The notes: generated from the sequence alone by a model not told the origin. Shown: positions 8,995-17,573, numbered from the stretch's first letter. The stretch: DNA of 64,000 bases from Bradyrhizobium sp. WBAH42 (GCF_024585265.1 NZ_CP036533.1:4473001-4537000), one strand, 5' to 3'. A program made the numbers and translations.

Positions 8995-9579
8995 ATGAGC
9001 GCGATCATCCGCAAGATCGTCACTGTCGTCGAAGAGACGCAGATGGAGATGGGCCGACAGGTATCACCGCCGACCCGGCGTGCTGCGGCGATTGCCGTCA
9101 TCGAGAATCCGTTTGCCGGAAGATACGTCGAGGATCTTTCGCCGCTGATCGCGATCGGCGAGGAGCTGGGCGAGCTCTTGTCGAAACGCGCGGTGGCGGC
9201 GCTCGGCATCGATGGCGCCAAGGCGCACAGCTACGGCAAGGCCGCGGCGGTCGGCGAGAACGGCGAGCTGGAGCATGCCGCCGCGATCCTCCACCCCAAG
9301 ATGGGCGCGCCGGTGCGCAAGGTTCTGGGCAAGGGCGCGGCGCTGATCCCCTCGTCGAAGAAGCGCAGCGGTCCGGGCACGACGCTGGACATCCCGCTCG
9401 GGCACAAGGACGCGGCCTTCGTGCGCAGTCATTTCGACGGTATGGAAGTGCAGATCAACGACGCGCCGCGTGCCAACGAGATCATGGTCGCGGTCGCCGT
9501 CACCGACAGCGGCCGTCCGCTGCCGCGGGTCGGCGGGCTGACGGTTGCGGAGATCAAGGGCGAAGACGGTCTGAGATAG
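8995..9579 (+). CDS. DUF1185 'amino acid synthesis' family protein
   Basis: The 194-residue soluble protein resembles the PF06684 (DUF1185) family, named for amino acid synthesis but without a firmly established reaction. Conserved-looking features include ENPFAGRY near residue 36, GKAAAVGENGELEHAAAILHP near 80, and a C-terminal NDAPRANEIMVAVA. It lies 27 bases after the UPF0280 gene with an AGAGGAAG ribosome site and 32 bases before the binding-protein gene, so it is part of the reductase operon. A role in handling the formylglutarate-type product or a ring intermediate is possible but only inferred from position. Confidence 0.7.
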   Translation: MSAIIRKIVTVVEETQMEMGRQVSPPTRRAAAIAVIENPFAGRYVEDLSPLIAIGEELGELLSKRAVAALGIDGAKAHSYGKAAAVGENGELEHAAAILHPKMGAPVRKVLGKGAALIPSSKKRSGPGTTLDIPLGHKDAAFVRSHFDGMEVQINDAPRANEIMVAVAVTDSGRPLPRVGGLTVAEIKGEDGLR

Positions 9580-9611
9580 AAGTCATAAGCGAGTTCAAAC
9601 TGGAGGTTGGG

Positions 9612-10814
9612 ATGCGAGCAAGAAATTACTTCGTCGGCGCGGCCTTCGCGCTTCTGGCGAGCGGCATGGCTCATTCGGCCCTGGCGCAGGACATCAAGAT
9701 CGGCGAGATCAACAGCTATTCGCTGCTGCCGGCGTTCACCGAGCCCTATCGCAAGGGCTGGCAGCTTGCGGTCGAGGAAGTCAACGCGGCCGGCGGCATC
9801 AATGGCAAGAAGCTCGTCGTCATCTCCAAGGACGACGGCGGCAAGCCGGCGGACGCGCAGACCGCGGCCAACGAGCTCGTCTCGAGCGAGGGCGTCGCGA
9901 TGCTCGCCGGCACGTTCCTGTCGAACATCGGTCTTGCGGTCTCTGATTTCGCCAACCAGAAGAAGGTGTTCTTCCTCGCGGCCGAGCCGCTCACGGACGC
10001 CATCACCTGGTCCAAGGGCAACAGGTACACCTTCCGCCTGCGCCCCTCCAACTACATGCAGGCTGCGATGCTGGTGGAAGCCGCCAGCAAGCTGCCCGCA
10101 AAACGCTGGGCGACGATTGCGCCGAACTACGAGTACGGCCAGTCGGCGGTCGCGGTGTTCAAGAAGCTGATGTCGGAGAAGCGCCCCGACATCCAGTGGG
10201 TCGACGAGCAATGGCCGCCGCAGGGCAAGATCGACGCCGGCCCGGTGGTGCAGGCGGTTGCCGCGGCAAATCCGGAAGCGATCCTCAACGTGACGTTCGG
10301 CGCGGACCTCGTCAAGCTCGTGCGTGAAGGCAACACGCGTGGCCTGTTTAAGGGGCGCGAGGTGGTCTCCTTCCTGACCGGCGAGCCCGAATATCTCGAC
10401 CCGCTCAAGGACGAGACGCCGGAGGGCTGGATCGTCACCGGCTATCCCTGGTACTCGATCAAGACTCCCGAGCATGATGCGTTCCTGAAGGCGTATCAGG
10501 CCAAGTACAACGACTATCCGCGCCTCGGCTCGATCGTCGGTTACCAGACCATCAAGTCGGCCGCCGCGATTCTGGCGAAGGCCGGCTCGACTGATCCGGA
10601 GAAGCTGATTGCCGCTGCGGAGGGGCTGACGACGCCGTCGCCGTTCGGCGAGATCACCTTCCGCAAGATCGACCACCAGTCGACGCTCGGCGCTTACGTC
10701 GGCAAGACCGCGCTGAAGGACGGCAAGGGCGTGATGGTGGAGTCGTCCTACAAGAAGGGCGCGGACTATCTGCCTGGCGATGCCGAAGTCGAGAAGCTGC
10801 GTCCGAAGGATTGA
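9612..10814 (+). CDS. ABC transporter solute-binding protein, branched-chain amino acid type
   Basis: The 400-residue protein has a Sec signal peptide ending near ALAQD (residue ~26) and a type I periplasmic binding fold (IKIGEINSYSLLPAFTEPYRKGWQLAVEEVNAAGGINGK), typical of LivK-like proteins used for amides, aromatic acids and amino acids. The start at 9612 has a GGAGG ribosome site. It is the first gene of a complete HMGF import system, separated from the permease by a 142-bp palindromic repeat. In this context nicotinate or a related ring acid is the likely ligand, but this is inference. Confidence 0.85.
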   Translation: MRARNYFVGAAFALLASGMAHSALAQDIKIGEINSYSLLPAFTEPYRKGWQLAVEEVNAAGGINGKKLVVISKDDGGKPADAQTAANELVSSEGVAMLAGTFLSNIGLAVSDFANQKKVFFLAAEPLTDAITWSKGNRYTFRLRPSNYMQAAMLVEAASKLPAKRWATIAPNYEYGQSAVAVFKKLMSEKRPDIQWVDEQWPPQGKIDAGPVVQAVAAANPEAILNVTFGADLVKLVREGNTRGLFKGREVVSFLTGEPEYLDPLKDETPEGWIVTGYPWYSIKTPEHDAFLKAYQAKYNDYPRLGSIVGYQTIKSAAAILAKAGSTDPEKLIAAAEGLTTPSPFGEITFRKIDHQSTLGAYVGKTALKDGKGVMVESSYKKGADYLPGDAEVEKLRPKD

Positions 10815-10824
10815 GTTCTGCTGC

Positions 10825-10966
10825 CGTAGGGTGGGTTAGCCCTGCGGACTGCGCGTAGCGCAGACCGCTCGGCGTAACCCACCACTTTCGGTGCCACACG
10901 AGAAAAGGCGGTGGGTTACGCCGAGCAGATGCGCTCTGCGCATCTGCAGGGCTAACCCACCCTACG
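10825..10966. repeat. 142-bp palindromic dispersed repeat inside the transporter operon
   Basis: Outer arms of 21 bases (10825-10845 and 10946-10966) are perfect inverted copies beginning CGTAGGGTGGGTTAGCC. Inner arms around GGCGTAACCCACC form a second stem. The element ends in the same CGTAGGGTGGG motif as the repeat at 14843-14937. In RNA it would fold into a long hairpin between the binding-protein and permease cistrons, which could protect the upstream message and give excess binding protein. Confidence 0.85.
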
Positions 10967-10989
10967 ATTTCAACGAACCCGGACCGCCG

Positions 10990-12879
10990 ATGGCCTTTTA
11001 CGTCGTACAGTTTCTGACCGGTCTCGCCAGCGCGGCGTCGCTGTTCCTGGTGGCATCGGGCCTGTCGATCATCTTCGGCGTGACGCGGATCGTGAATTTC
11101 GCGCATGGCGCCTTCTACATGATCGGCGCCTACATCGCCTTCACGCTGACCGAGCGCCTGTCCGGCGCATTCGGCTTCTGGGGCGGCATCGTGCTGGCCG
11201 CGTTCGCGGTGGCGCTGATCGGCGTCATCGTCGAGATGGTGCTGCTCCGGCGCATCTATCATGCGCCCGAGCTGTTCCAGCTGCTCGCGACCTTCGGTCT
11301 GACCTTGATGGTCGAGGATCTGGTCGTGCTGATCTGGGGGCCTGACGACCTCGTCGGCCGCCGCGCGCCGGGGTTCAAGGGCGCGATCGATTTCTTCGGC
11401 CAGAACATTCCGAGCTACGATCTGTTTCTGATCGTGCTCGGCCCCGTCGTGCTCGGCATTCTCTGGCTGCTGTTCCAGCGCACGCGCTGGGGCGTGCTGG
11501 TGCGCGCGGCGACGCAGGACCGCGACATGGTGGCAGCCCTCGGCGTCAATCAGAAATGGCTGTTCACGAGCGTGTTCGCCGTCGGCGTCTTCCTCGCAGC
11601 GCTCGGCGGCGCGCTTCAGATACCGCGCGATGCCGTGCATCACGCCATGGATCTGCGCATCATCGTCGAGGTGTTCGTCGTGGTCGTGATCGGCGGCCTC
11701 GGCAGCATCGTCGGCGCTTTCGTCGCGGCGGTGCTGGTCTCCGAGCTGAATGCCTTCGGCATCCTGATCTTCCCGAAGATCTCCATCATCCTGGTCTTCC
11801 TGGTGATGGCGGTGGTGCTGATCGTGCGTCCCTGGGGCCTGTTCGGCAAGCCGGAAGCGGCCGCGCGCAAGACGCCGGGCCTCACCGTCAATCCCTGGCG
11901 GCCGCTGACCTCGAGCGAGCGGCTGATGGCGCTTGCGGCGCTCGTGATCGCAGCGATGCTGCCGCTGTTCGCCGGCAATTATCTGCTGACCGTGGGCTCG
12001 GAGATCGCGATCTTCGTGATCTTCGCCGTCAGCCTGCACTTCCTGATGTCGGTCGGCGGCCTCGCCTCGTTCGGTCACGCCGCCTATTTCGGCCTGGGCG
12101 CCTATGGCATCGCCTTTCTCGCCAAGATGGCGGGACTGCCGATGATCGTCTGCCTGCTGCTCGGCCCGCTGCTCGGCTGCATGGGCGCGGCGGTGTTCGG
12201 CTTCTTCGCGGTGCAGCTCTCCGGCGTCTATTTCGCGATGCTGACGCTCGCCTTTGCGCAGATCGTGTGGTCGATCGCGTTCCAGTGGGTGAACGTGACC
12301 GGCGGTGACAACGGCATTCTCGGCCTCTGGCCCTCGAGCTGGGCGGCAAGCCCGTCGCGCTTCTACTGGCTTGCGCTCGGCGTCGCGGCGCTGGTGACCG
12401 TCGCGCTGCGAGCCATGGTGTTCTCGCCGTTCGGCTACGCGCTTCGCGCCACGCGCGACTCAGGCCTGCGCAGCGAAGCCATCGGCATCGATGCCAAGCG
12501 CATCCAGTGGACCGCCTTCGTGATCGCAGGCACGACCGCCGGCATCGGCGGCGCATTGTTCGCCTATCTCAAGGGCAGCGTGTTCCCCGACAATCTCGGC
12601 ATCTCGCTGTCGGTCGACGCGCTGGTCATGGTGCTGCTCGGCGGCGTCGAGACGGTGTCGGGCGCGGTGATCGGCGCCATCGTCTACAAGGCTTTGAACA
12701 TCTGGCTGGTGAGCCAGACCGATCTGTCGAAGCTCGTGCTCGGCGGCTTCATCATGCTGATCGTCGTCGTCTTCCCCAAGGGCATCGTCGGCACGCTTGA
12801 GATGCTGGCGCAGCGCCGGAAGAAAGCATCGCCGCCGGGATCCCCCTTGCTCGCCAAGCCGATCGAGTCTGCCGAATGA
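10990..12879 (+). CDS. Fused LivH-LivM ABC permease
   Basis: The 629-residue protein combines two normally separate permeases. Residues ~1-290 match LivH (GLSIIFGVTRIVNFAHGAFYMIG near the N-terminus) and ~310-615 match LivM (LMSVGGLASFGHAAYFGLGAYG), joined by a short hydrophilic linker around residue 295-315. Multiple hydrophobic segments are evident in each half. It would form the complete transmembrane pore with the LivG and LivF ATPases that follow; its stop overlaps livG by four bases. Only a weak ribosome site is seen at 10990, immediately after the palindromic repeat. Confidence 0.88.
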   Translation: MAFYVVQFLTGLASAASLFLVASGLSIIFGVTRIVNFAHGAFYMIGAYIAFTLTERLSGAFGFWGGIVLAAFAVALIGVIVEMVLLRRIYHAPELFQLLATFGLTLMVEDLVVLIWGPDDLVGRRAPGFKGAIDFFGQNIPSYDLFLIVLGPVVLGILWLLFQRTRWGVLVRAATQDRDMVAALGVNQKWLFTSVFAVGVFLAALGGALQIPRDAVHHAMDLRIIVEVFVVVVIGGLGSIVGAFVAAVLVSELNAFGILIFPKISIILVFLVMAVVLIVRPWGLFGKPEAAARKTPGLTVNPWRPLTSSERLMALAALVIAAMLPLFAGNYLLTVGSEIAIFVIFAVSLHFLMSVGGLASFGHAAYFGLGAYGIAFLAKMAGLPMIVCLLLGPLLGCMGAAVFGFFAVQLSGVYFAMLTLAFAQIVWSIAFQWVNVTGGDNGILGLWPSSWAASPSRFYWLALGVAALVTVALRAMVFSPFGYALRATRDSGLRSEAIGIDAKRIQWTAFVIAGTTAGIGGALFAYLKGSVFPDNLGISLSVDALVMVLLGGVETVSGAVIGAIVYKALNIWLVSQTDLSKLVLGGFIMLIVVVFPKGIVGTLEMLAQRRKKASPPGSPLLAKPIESAE

Positions 12880-13667
12880 GCGTTGCACCCCCACTTCTCG
12901 CGGTCGAAGGCCTGACCAAATCCTATGGCGGCATCCATGCCGTGCGCGGCGTGTCGTTCTCGCTGCGGGCCGGCGAGATCCTGGCGCTGATCGGGCCGAA
13001 CGGGGCGGGAAAAAGCACCTGCTTCGACATGCTCAACGGCCAGAACAAGCCTGATAGCGGGCACGTCCGCCTGCTCGGCGAAGAGATCACGGGCCGGAAG
13101 CCGCGTGAGGTCTGGCGGCTCGGCGTCGGCCGCACGTTCCAGATCACCGCGACCTTCGCCACCATGACCGTGCGCGAGAACGTGCAGGTCGCGCTGATCT
13201 CGCATGGGAAGCAACTGTTCAATCTGTTCGGCTCGGCGCCGAAGTTCGACCGCGCCGAGGCCGGCCGCCTGCTCGAGCTGGTCGGCATGGGCGGTTATGC
13301 GGACCGGCCCTGCGGCGAGCTTGCCTATGGCGATCTCAAGCGACTCGAGCTTGCAGTCGCACTCGCCAACCAGCCCAAACTGCTGCTGATGGACGAGCCG
13401 ACGGCCGGCATGGCACCGCGCGAGCGCGTCGAGTTGATGCGGCTGACCGCGGGCATTGCCCGGGAAAAATCCATCGGCGTGCTCTTCACCGAGCATGACA
13501 TGGACGTGGTGTTCGAGCATGCCGACCGCATCATCGTCCTAAACCGGGGGACGTTGATCGCGGAGGGCTCGCCGGCGGACGTGCGCGGCAATCCCCAGGT
13601 GCAAGCGGTCTATCTCGGCGAGGGCCTTGTCTACGATGCCCGCCACCGCGAGGGGGCATCGACATGA
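12876..13667 (+). CDS. ABC transporter ATPase, LivG type
   Basis: The 263-residue ATPase shows Walker A (GPNGAGKST near residue 43), the Q-loop (GRTFQITATFATMTVREN), a signature region (ELAYGDLKRLELAVAL, a diverged LSGGQ) and Walker B (LLLMDEPTAGM), with the switch His in TEHDMDVV. The degenerate signature motif is common in LivG-like subunits. ATGA overlaps couple it to the fused permease upstream and livF downstream. It energises the importer encoded by 9612-12879. Confidence 0.9.
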   Translation: MSVAPPLLAVEGLTKSYGGIHAVRGVSFSLRAGEILALIGPNGAGKSTCFDMLNGQNKPDSGHVRLLGEEITGRKPREVWRLGVGRTFQITATFATMTVRENVQVALISHGKQLFNLFGSAPKFDRAEAGRLLELVGMGGYADRPCGELAYGDLKRLELAVALANQPKLLLMDEPTAGMAPRERVELMRLTAGIAREKSIGVLFTEHDMDVVFEHADRIIVLNRGTLIAEGSPADVRGNPQVQAVYLGEGLVYDARHREGAST

Positions 13668-14368
13668 AGCTCACGGTGCAAGACCTCAACAGCCATTACG
13701 GTCCGGCGCATATCCTGTTCGACATCGGCTTCGAAGTCGGCGAGGGCGAGGTGGTGGCGCTGTTGGGGCGCAACGGCGCCGGCAAGTCGACGACGTTCCG
13801 CTCGATCGTCGGCCTCGTCGCGCAGCGCTCCGGCCGCATCACGTTCGAGGGCAAGGACGTCTCGTCGAAGCCGACGCACGAGATCGTGCGGGAGGGCCTC
13901 GGCTACGTGCCGGAGGAGCGGCGCATCTTCACGGACCTGACCGTCGAGGAAAACCTCGAAGTCGGCCGCCAGCCGAAGCGTCCGAACGCGCCGCACTGGA
14001 CGCGCGAAAAGCTGTTCGCGCTGTTTCCGAACCTGGGCGAGATGAAGAACCGCCCGGGCGGACGCATGAGCGGCGGCGAGCAGCAGATGCTCACCATCGC
14101 GCGTACGCTGATGGGCAATCCCTCGCTGGTGCTGCTGGACGAGCCGTCGGAGGGCCTGTCGCCGAAGATCGTGGAGCAGATGGTCGATGCCATCCTGACC
14201 ATGAAGAAGGAAGGCGTCAGCATCGTCGTCTCCGAGCAGAATCTGCATTTCGCGCGGCTGATTTCGGATCGCGCCTACATTATCGAGCGCGGCCGGATCT
14301 GCTTCGGCGGCACCATGGCCGAGCTCGACGCGCGCCCGGATATCCGCGACGCGCATCTGTCGTTGTGA
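13664..14368 (+). CDS. ABC transporter ATPase, LivF type
   Basis: The 234-residue ATPase has Walker A (GRNGAGKST), the LivF-typical GLGYVPEERRIFTDLTVEENL segment, a standard signature MSGGEQQML and Walker B VLLDEPSEGLSP, followed by SEQNLHF. It is the second nucleotide-binding subunit of the importer and is coupled by a four-base overlap to livG. A MarR gene starts 14 bases downstream, so regulator and transporter are probably co-transcribed. Confidence 0.92.
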   Translation: MKLTVQDLNSHYGPAHILFDIGFEVGEGEVVALLGRNGAGKSTTFRSIVGLVAQRSGRITFEGKDVSSKPTHEIVREGLGYVPEERRIFTDLTVEENLEVGRQPKRPNAPHWTREKLFALFPNLGEMKNRPGGRMSGGEQQMLTIARTLMGNPSLVLLDEPSEGLSPKIVEQMVDAILTMKKEGVSIVVSEQNLHFARLISDRAYIIERGRICFGGTMAELDARPDIRDAHLSL

Positions 14369-14382
14369 GGGGCGCGCAGCGG

Positions 14383-14838
14383 ATGGCGAGAAGTGTTACG
14401 GCAAAGAAGAGCGTCAAACCGGCGAAACCGCCTTACGTGCTCGACGAACAGGTCGGCTTCATCCTGCGCCAGGTCTGGCAGCGCCACAGCTCGATCTTCA
14501 CCCGCGATATCGGCACCAACCTGACGCCGACGCAATGGGCGGCGCTGTCGAAACTGGCCGAGACCGGGCCGTGCTCGCAGAATCAGCTCGGGCGCCTCAC
14601 GGCGATGGACGTCGCGACCATCAAGGGCGTGATCGATCGTCTCACCGCGCGCGGCCTGACCGAAACGAGCCAGGATCCCGAGGACGGCCGGCGCCTGCTG
14701 GTGAGCCTGACCCGCGCCGGTCAGCAGCTTGCCGAAAAGCTCGCGCCGAATGCGCTGGCGATCACCCGCGAGACGCTGGCGCCGCTCGACGCGAAAGAGC
14801 GCGACACGCTGATGGCGCTGCTGAACAAGCTCAGATGA
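14383..14838 (+). CDS. MarR-family transcriptional regulator
   Basis: The 151-residue protein has the MarR winged helix (LTPTQWAALSKLAETGPCSQNQLGRLTAMDVATIKGVIDRLTARGL) with the wing DPEDGRRLLVSLT. As the last gene of the reductase/transporter operon it is the obvious candidate for the ATTcGTATACGAAT-type sites at 6572 and 17493. P. putida also uses a MarR protein (NicR) for nicotinate genes, sensing 6-hydroxynicotinate; the parallel is suggestive, not proof. The start at 14383 lies 14 bases after livF. Confidence 0.85.
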   Translation: MARSVTAKKSVKPAKPPYVLDEQVGFILRQVWQRHSSIFTRDIGTNLTPTQWAALSKLAETGPCSQNQLGRLTAMDVATIKGVIDRLTARGLTETSQDPEDGRRLLVSLTRAGQQLAEKLAPNALAITRETLAPLDAKERDTLMALLNKLR

Positions 14839-14842
14839 AGGT

Positions 14843-14937
14843 GCCGTAGGGTGGGCAAAGCGAAGCGTGCCCACCATCCTTTCCCGAATCGCAAAAATCG
14901 TGGGCACGGCGCTTCGCGCCTTTGCCCACCCTACGGC
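14843..14937. repeat. 95-bp palindromic dispersed repeat
   Basis: Perfect 18-base inverted arms (14843-14860 and 14920-14937) begin GCCGTAGGGTGGGCAAAG, with further pairing around GTGGGCACG. It belongs to the same family as 10825-10966 by its CGTAGGGTGGG ends. It directly follows the marR stop and may act as an mRNA 3' end. Confidence 0.85.
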
Positions 14938-14999
14938 AGTTGAACAAGGTGCCGGAACTGGCGACTAACCTCGATGAAGGATTTATCGAGGTTTTGGTC

Positions 15000-15389
15000 A
15001 TGAGAGTTGCGATGCGCTTTGCGGTTGTCTTGAGTCTTGGTGCCGTGCTCGCCGGCCAATGCGCTCCTGCCCTTGCCGCGGAGCGTTACGAAGGCTTCTG
15101 GGCCTCGACCAAAAAGGACTGTCGCAACGAGGATAGTCCCAACCGCATGAGCATCGAGGGCGGCAATCGCCTGTACTGGTACGAGACGCGGTGCCGCGCC
15201 AGCGCAATCACGGCCGACGGAAGCCTCGGTTGGAAAATGAAGCTCGCCTGCGAAGGCGAGGGCGAAAAATTTCGCTCCAACCCTCGCATCTCCATCGCTG
15301 CGGATGGCAGATTGGTGATGGACAATGGTCCAGTTGGGCAGGTCAAGCGCCAGACCTATGTGCGCTGTGAGATCGCAAAGAAGCGCTGA
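15000..15389 (+). CDS. Small secreted protein of unknown function
   Basis: The 129-residue protein has a signal peptide (MRVAMRFAVVLSLGAVLAGQCAPALAAE, cleavage near residue 27). The mature part is short, with four cysteines (KKDCRNE, RCRAS, ACEGEG, VRCE) suited to two disulfides in the periplasm. ATG 15012 is an alternative start. It stands alone between the MarR-side repeat and a converging gene. No family was recognised. Confidence 0.65.
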   Translation: MRVAMRFAVVLSLGAVLAGQCAPALAAERYEGFWASTKKDCRNEDSPNRMSIEGGNRLYWYETRCRASAITADGSLGWKMKLACEGEGEKFRSNPRISIAADGRLVMDNGPVGQVKRQTYVRCEIAKKR

Positions 15390-15393
15390 TCTC

Positions 15394-16095
15394 TTACGTC
15401 TTTCCCGGCCATTTGGCGCGGTAGCAGATCTCGCTGCCGTCACCAAGCCGCCGCCACGTTCCGAATTCCGGCGTATGCGGCGCCCGGGCCGTCAAATCGA
15501 TCGGATAGATCCGGCTCGGCTGGCCCTGGATGTTGACGGCGAGCTGCCGGTACGAGGTTCGAAACGCCAGCTCGACTTCGCCGGCGATAACGGCCTGATC
15601 GCCGTCGCGATAGAACGCGGCCACCCTGACTTCGCCCGGCATGGTGTTGAGGTCGGTCTGCAGTTCGATGGCGATGCCCTGCGCTGATGTCGGCACCGTG
15701 ACCCCCGCCGGAAAGCGGACCTCGAACACGAGCAGGGGATTGGCGCCGTTGCGGTTGAGCCAGGGCGTGGCGGTCGCGTAAGCGTAGGCGATGTAGGCGC
15801 CGATCCCGGCGGTGCAGAGCAGGGCGACGATGCCGAGCGACTTCAAGCTGTTCCGCGCGACGCCGCCGATGCCTGCGTCCTGCCCTGTATCTTTGCCCGA
15901 ACGCGTCACGAGCCAATTGGCGAGGACCGCGCCGGCGATTGCACCCATGGGTGAGTAGACGAACAGTCCCAGCAGACCCGATGCGATCGGGTCCGCCCGG
16001 TTGCCGACACCGAGCAGGGAGAACAGCACGAAGATCGCGATATAGCCCGCCACCGCGCCAGCAACGCCGGCGGCTATCCGTGATGAGTTCTTCAT
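15394..16095 (-). CDS. Membrane protein of unknown function
   Basis: The 233-residue protein has an N-terminal hydrophobic segment (IAAGVAGAVAGYIAIFVLFSLLG), a second around residues 38-62 and a third near 85-107, then a C-terminal soluble domain rich in beta strands (LLVFEVRFPAGVTVP ... ELQTDLNTMPGEVRVAAFYRDGD). The C-terminal domain is probably exported. The start ATG at 16095 follows a GGAGACATG-like ribosome site. It converges on the 15000 gene with four bases between stops. No known family was identified. Confidence 0.7.
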   Translation of the reverse strand: MKNSSRIAAGVAGAVAGYIAIFVLFSLLGVGNRADPIASGLLGLFVYSPMGAIAGAVLANWLVTRSGKDTGQDAGIGGVARNSLKSLGIVALLCTAGIGAYIAYAYATATPWLNRNGANPLLVFEVRFPAGVTVPTSAQGIAIELQTDLNTMPGEVRVAAFYRDGDQAVIAGEVELAFRTSYRQLAVNIQGQPSRIYPIDLTARAPHTPEFGTWRRLGDGSEICYRAKWPGKT

Positions 16096-16219
16096 GTCTC
16101 CTCGATGGTGGAACAATGCGCTGCCGCCGCCGAGGGCTGCCTGCGTTAGACGCAACAGGCTTGCGACTTGTTCAATGCCTTCGAGGGACGATGCGGAGCG
16201 GCGGGCCGCTCCGGCTGCG

Positions 16220-17416
16220 TCACTTCGCCACCACCTCCGGCACCTTGCCGGCCGGCGGCGTGTTGCGGCTGCGCTGGGTGCGCACGATGCCGTCGATGAT
16301 GGTCATGCCGATGCCGGGGAGGTCGCCGAGCTGCACGCTCTCCAGGATGTTCTTGCCCGGCGAGTGCTGCGCCTTGTCCATGATGACGAAGTCGGCGGAG
16401 CGGCCGACCTCGATCAGGCCGCAGTCGAGCTGCCGCATCCGGGCGGTGTTGCCGGTGGCAAGGCAGAACGCGATCTCGGCCGGGAGGTCGCCGAGCGAGG
16501 ACAGCATCGAGACCATGCGCAGGATGCCGAGCGGCTGCACGCCGGAGCCGGCGGGCGCGTCGGTGCCGAGGATGACGCGGTGCAGGTCGCCCATCTCGCG
16601 CGCGGTGCGCAGCGTGAACAGGGCCGAGCGCTCGTTGCCGTTGTGCACGAGCTCGAGGCCGCGCTTGCAGCCCTCGCAGATGCAGCGGATCTGGTCGTCG
16701 GGCAGGGCGGTGTGGCCGCCGTTGATGTGGCCGACCACGTCGGTATCGGCCTCCAGCACCACGTCCTTGTCGATCAGGCCGGAGCCGGGGATCGACGGGC
16801 CGCCGGTGTGGATGGTGCTCTGGATGCCGTATTTGCGCGCCCAGCCGACCATCTTGCGCGCGGTCGGGCCGTCCTTGACGCCGCCGAGGCCGACCTCGCC
16901 GAGCAGCTTGACGCCGTTGGCGGCCATCTCCTTGAAGTCTTCTTCCACCATCTCGCATTCGATCACCGGCGCGCCGGCGTGAACCTTCACGCCGCCGGGC
17001 CGCAGGGTCCAGAACGCGCGCTGGGCGAACACGGCCATCGCCTTGAGTCCGACGACGTCGCGGGGCCGGCCGGGCATGTGGACTTCGCCGGCGGAGATCA
17101 TGGTGGTGACGCCGCCGTGGAGGTAGCTGTCGATCCAGTTGATCTGGTTCTGGCGCGGCGTCCAGTCACCGGCGACAGGGTGGACGTGGCTGTCGATCAG
17201 ACCCGGCGCCACCGTGGTGCCGTTGGCGTCGACGATGGTGGTGGCGCCTTCGATGTCGACGTCCTTGAAGCGGCCGATCGCGGTGATCTTGCCGTTCTCG
17301 GCGACGATGGTGTCGCCGTCCAGGATCGGCTTTTCCAAAGCGCCGGACAGGATCAGGCCGATATTGCGGATCACCAGCTTCGAGGGTCCGGTGGCCTGGG
17401 GTGCGTCATGCGCCAT
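16220..17416 (-). CDS. Enamidase-like amidohydrolase (6-oxo-tetrahydronicotinate ring opening)
   Basis: The 398-residue amidohydrolase has the metal motif LIDSHVHP near residue 75, later histidines in HTGGPS and GHINGGH, and the catalytic Asp in LGTDAPAG. It resembles enamidase of E. barkeri, a binuclear-metal enzyme that hydrolyses 1,4,5,6-tetrahydro-6-oxonicotinate to (S)-2-formylglutarate and ammonia. The family link is from memory of the sequence type plus context with the reductase homologue at 6599. It is transcribed away from the fpr gene across an intergenic region bearing the shared operator. 2-Formylglutarate could lose CO2 to give glutarate semialdehyde, but no gene for that step is seen here. 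Confidence 0.8.
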   Translation of the reverse strand: MAHDAPQATGPSKLVIRNIGLILSGALEKPILDGDTIVAENGKITAIGRFKDVDIEGATTIVDANGTTVAPGLIDSHVHPVAGDWTPRQNQINWIDSYLHGGVTTMISAGEVHMPGRPRDVVGLKAMAVFAQRAFWTLRPGGVKVHAGAPVIECEMVEEDFKEMAANGVKLLGEVGLGGVKDGPTARKMVGWARKYGIQSTIHTGGPSIPGSGLIDKDVVLEADTDVVGHINGGHTALPDDQIRCICEGCKRGLELVHNGNERSALFTLRTAREMGDLHRVILGTDAPAGSGVQPLGILRMVSMLSSLGDLPAEIAFCLATGNTARMRQLDCGLIEVGRSADFVIMDKAQHSPGKNILESVQLGDLPGIGMTIIDGIVRTQRSRNTPPAGKVPEVVAK

Positions 17417-17465
17417 GGAAGGGGCTCCTTATTCGTAACTGCAACGCTTCCGATCTTGGGCAGCC

Positions 17466-17522
17466 TTGACCGCGGGATCAAGCCGGATTATTCATTAGTA
17501 TACGAATGATCGTGTACAAACG
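17466..17522. promoter_or_regulatory. Divergent enamidase/fpr promoter region with two operators
   Basis: For the rightward fpr gene, TTGACC (17466-17471), a 17-base spacer and TATTCA (17489-17494) form a sigma-70 promoter. The palindrome CATTAGTATACGAATG at 17493-17508 overlaps the -10 exactly as at the reductase promoter. A second motif, GTGTACAAACG (17512-17522), matches the reverse complement of the palindrome at 6420-6435. Both divergent genes can be controlled from here. Confidence 0.65.
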
Positions 17523-17573
17523 ACGCATAGCTGCCGGCCTCGGAACCGCAATTGACGCGACAGGGAAGGTGAG

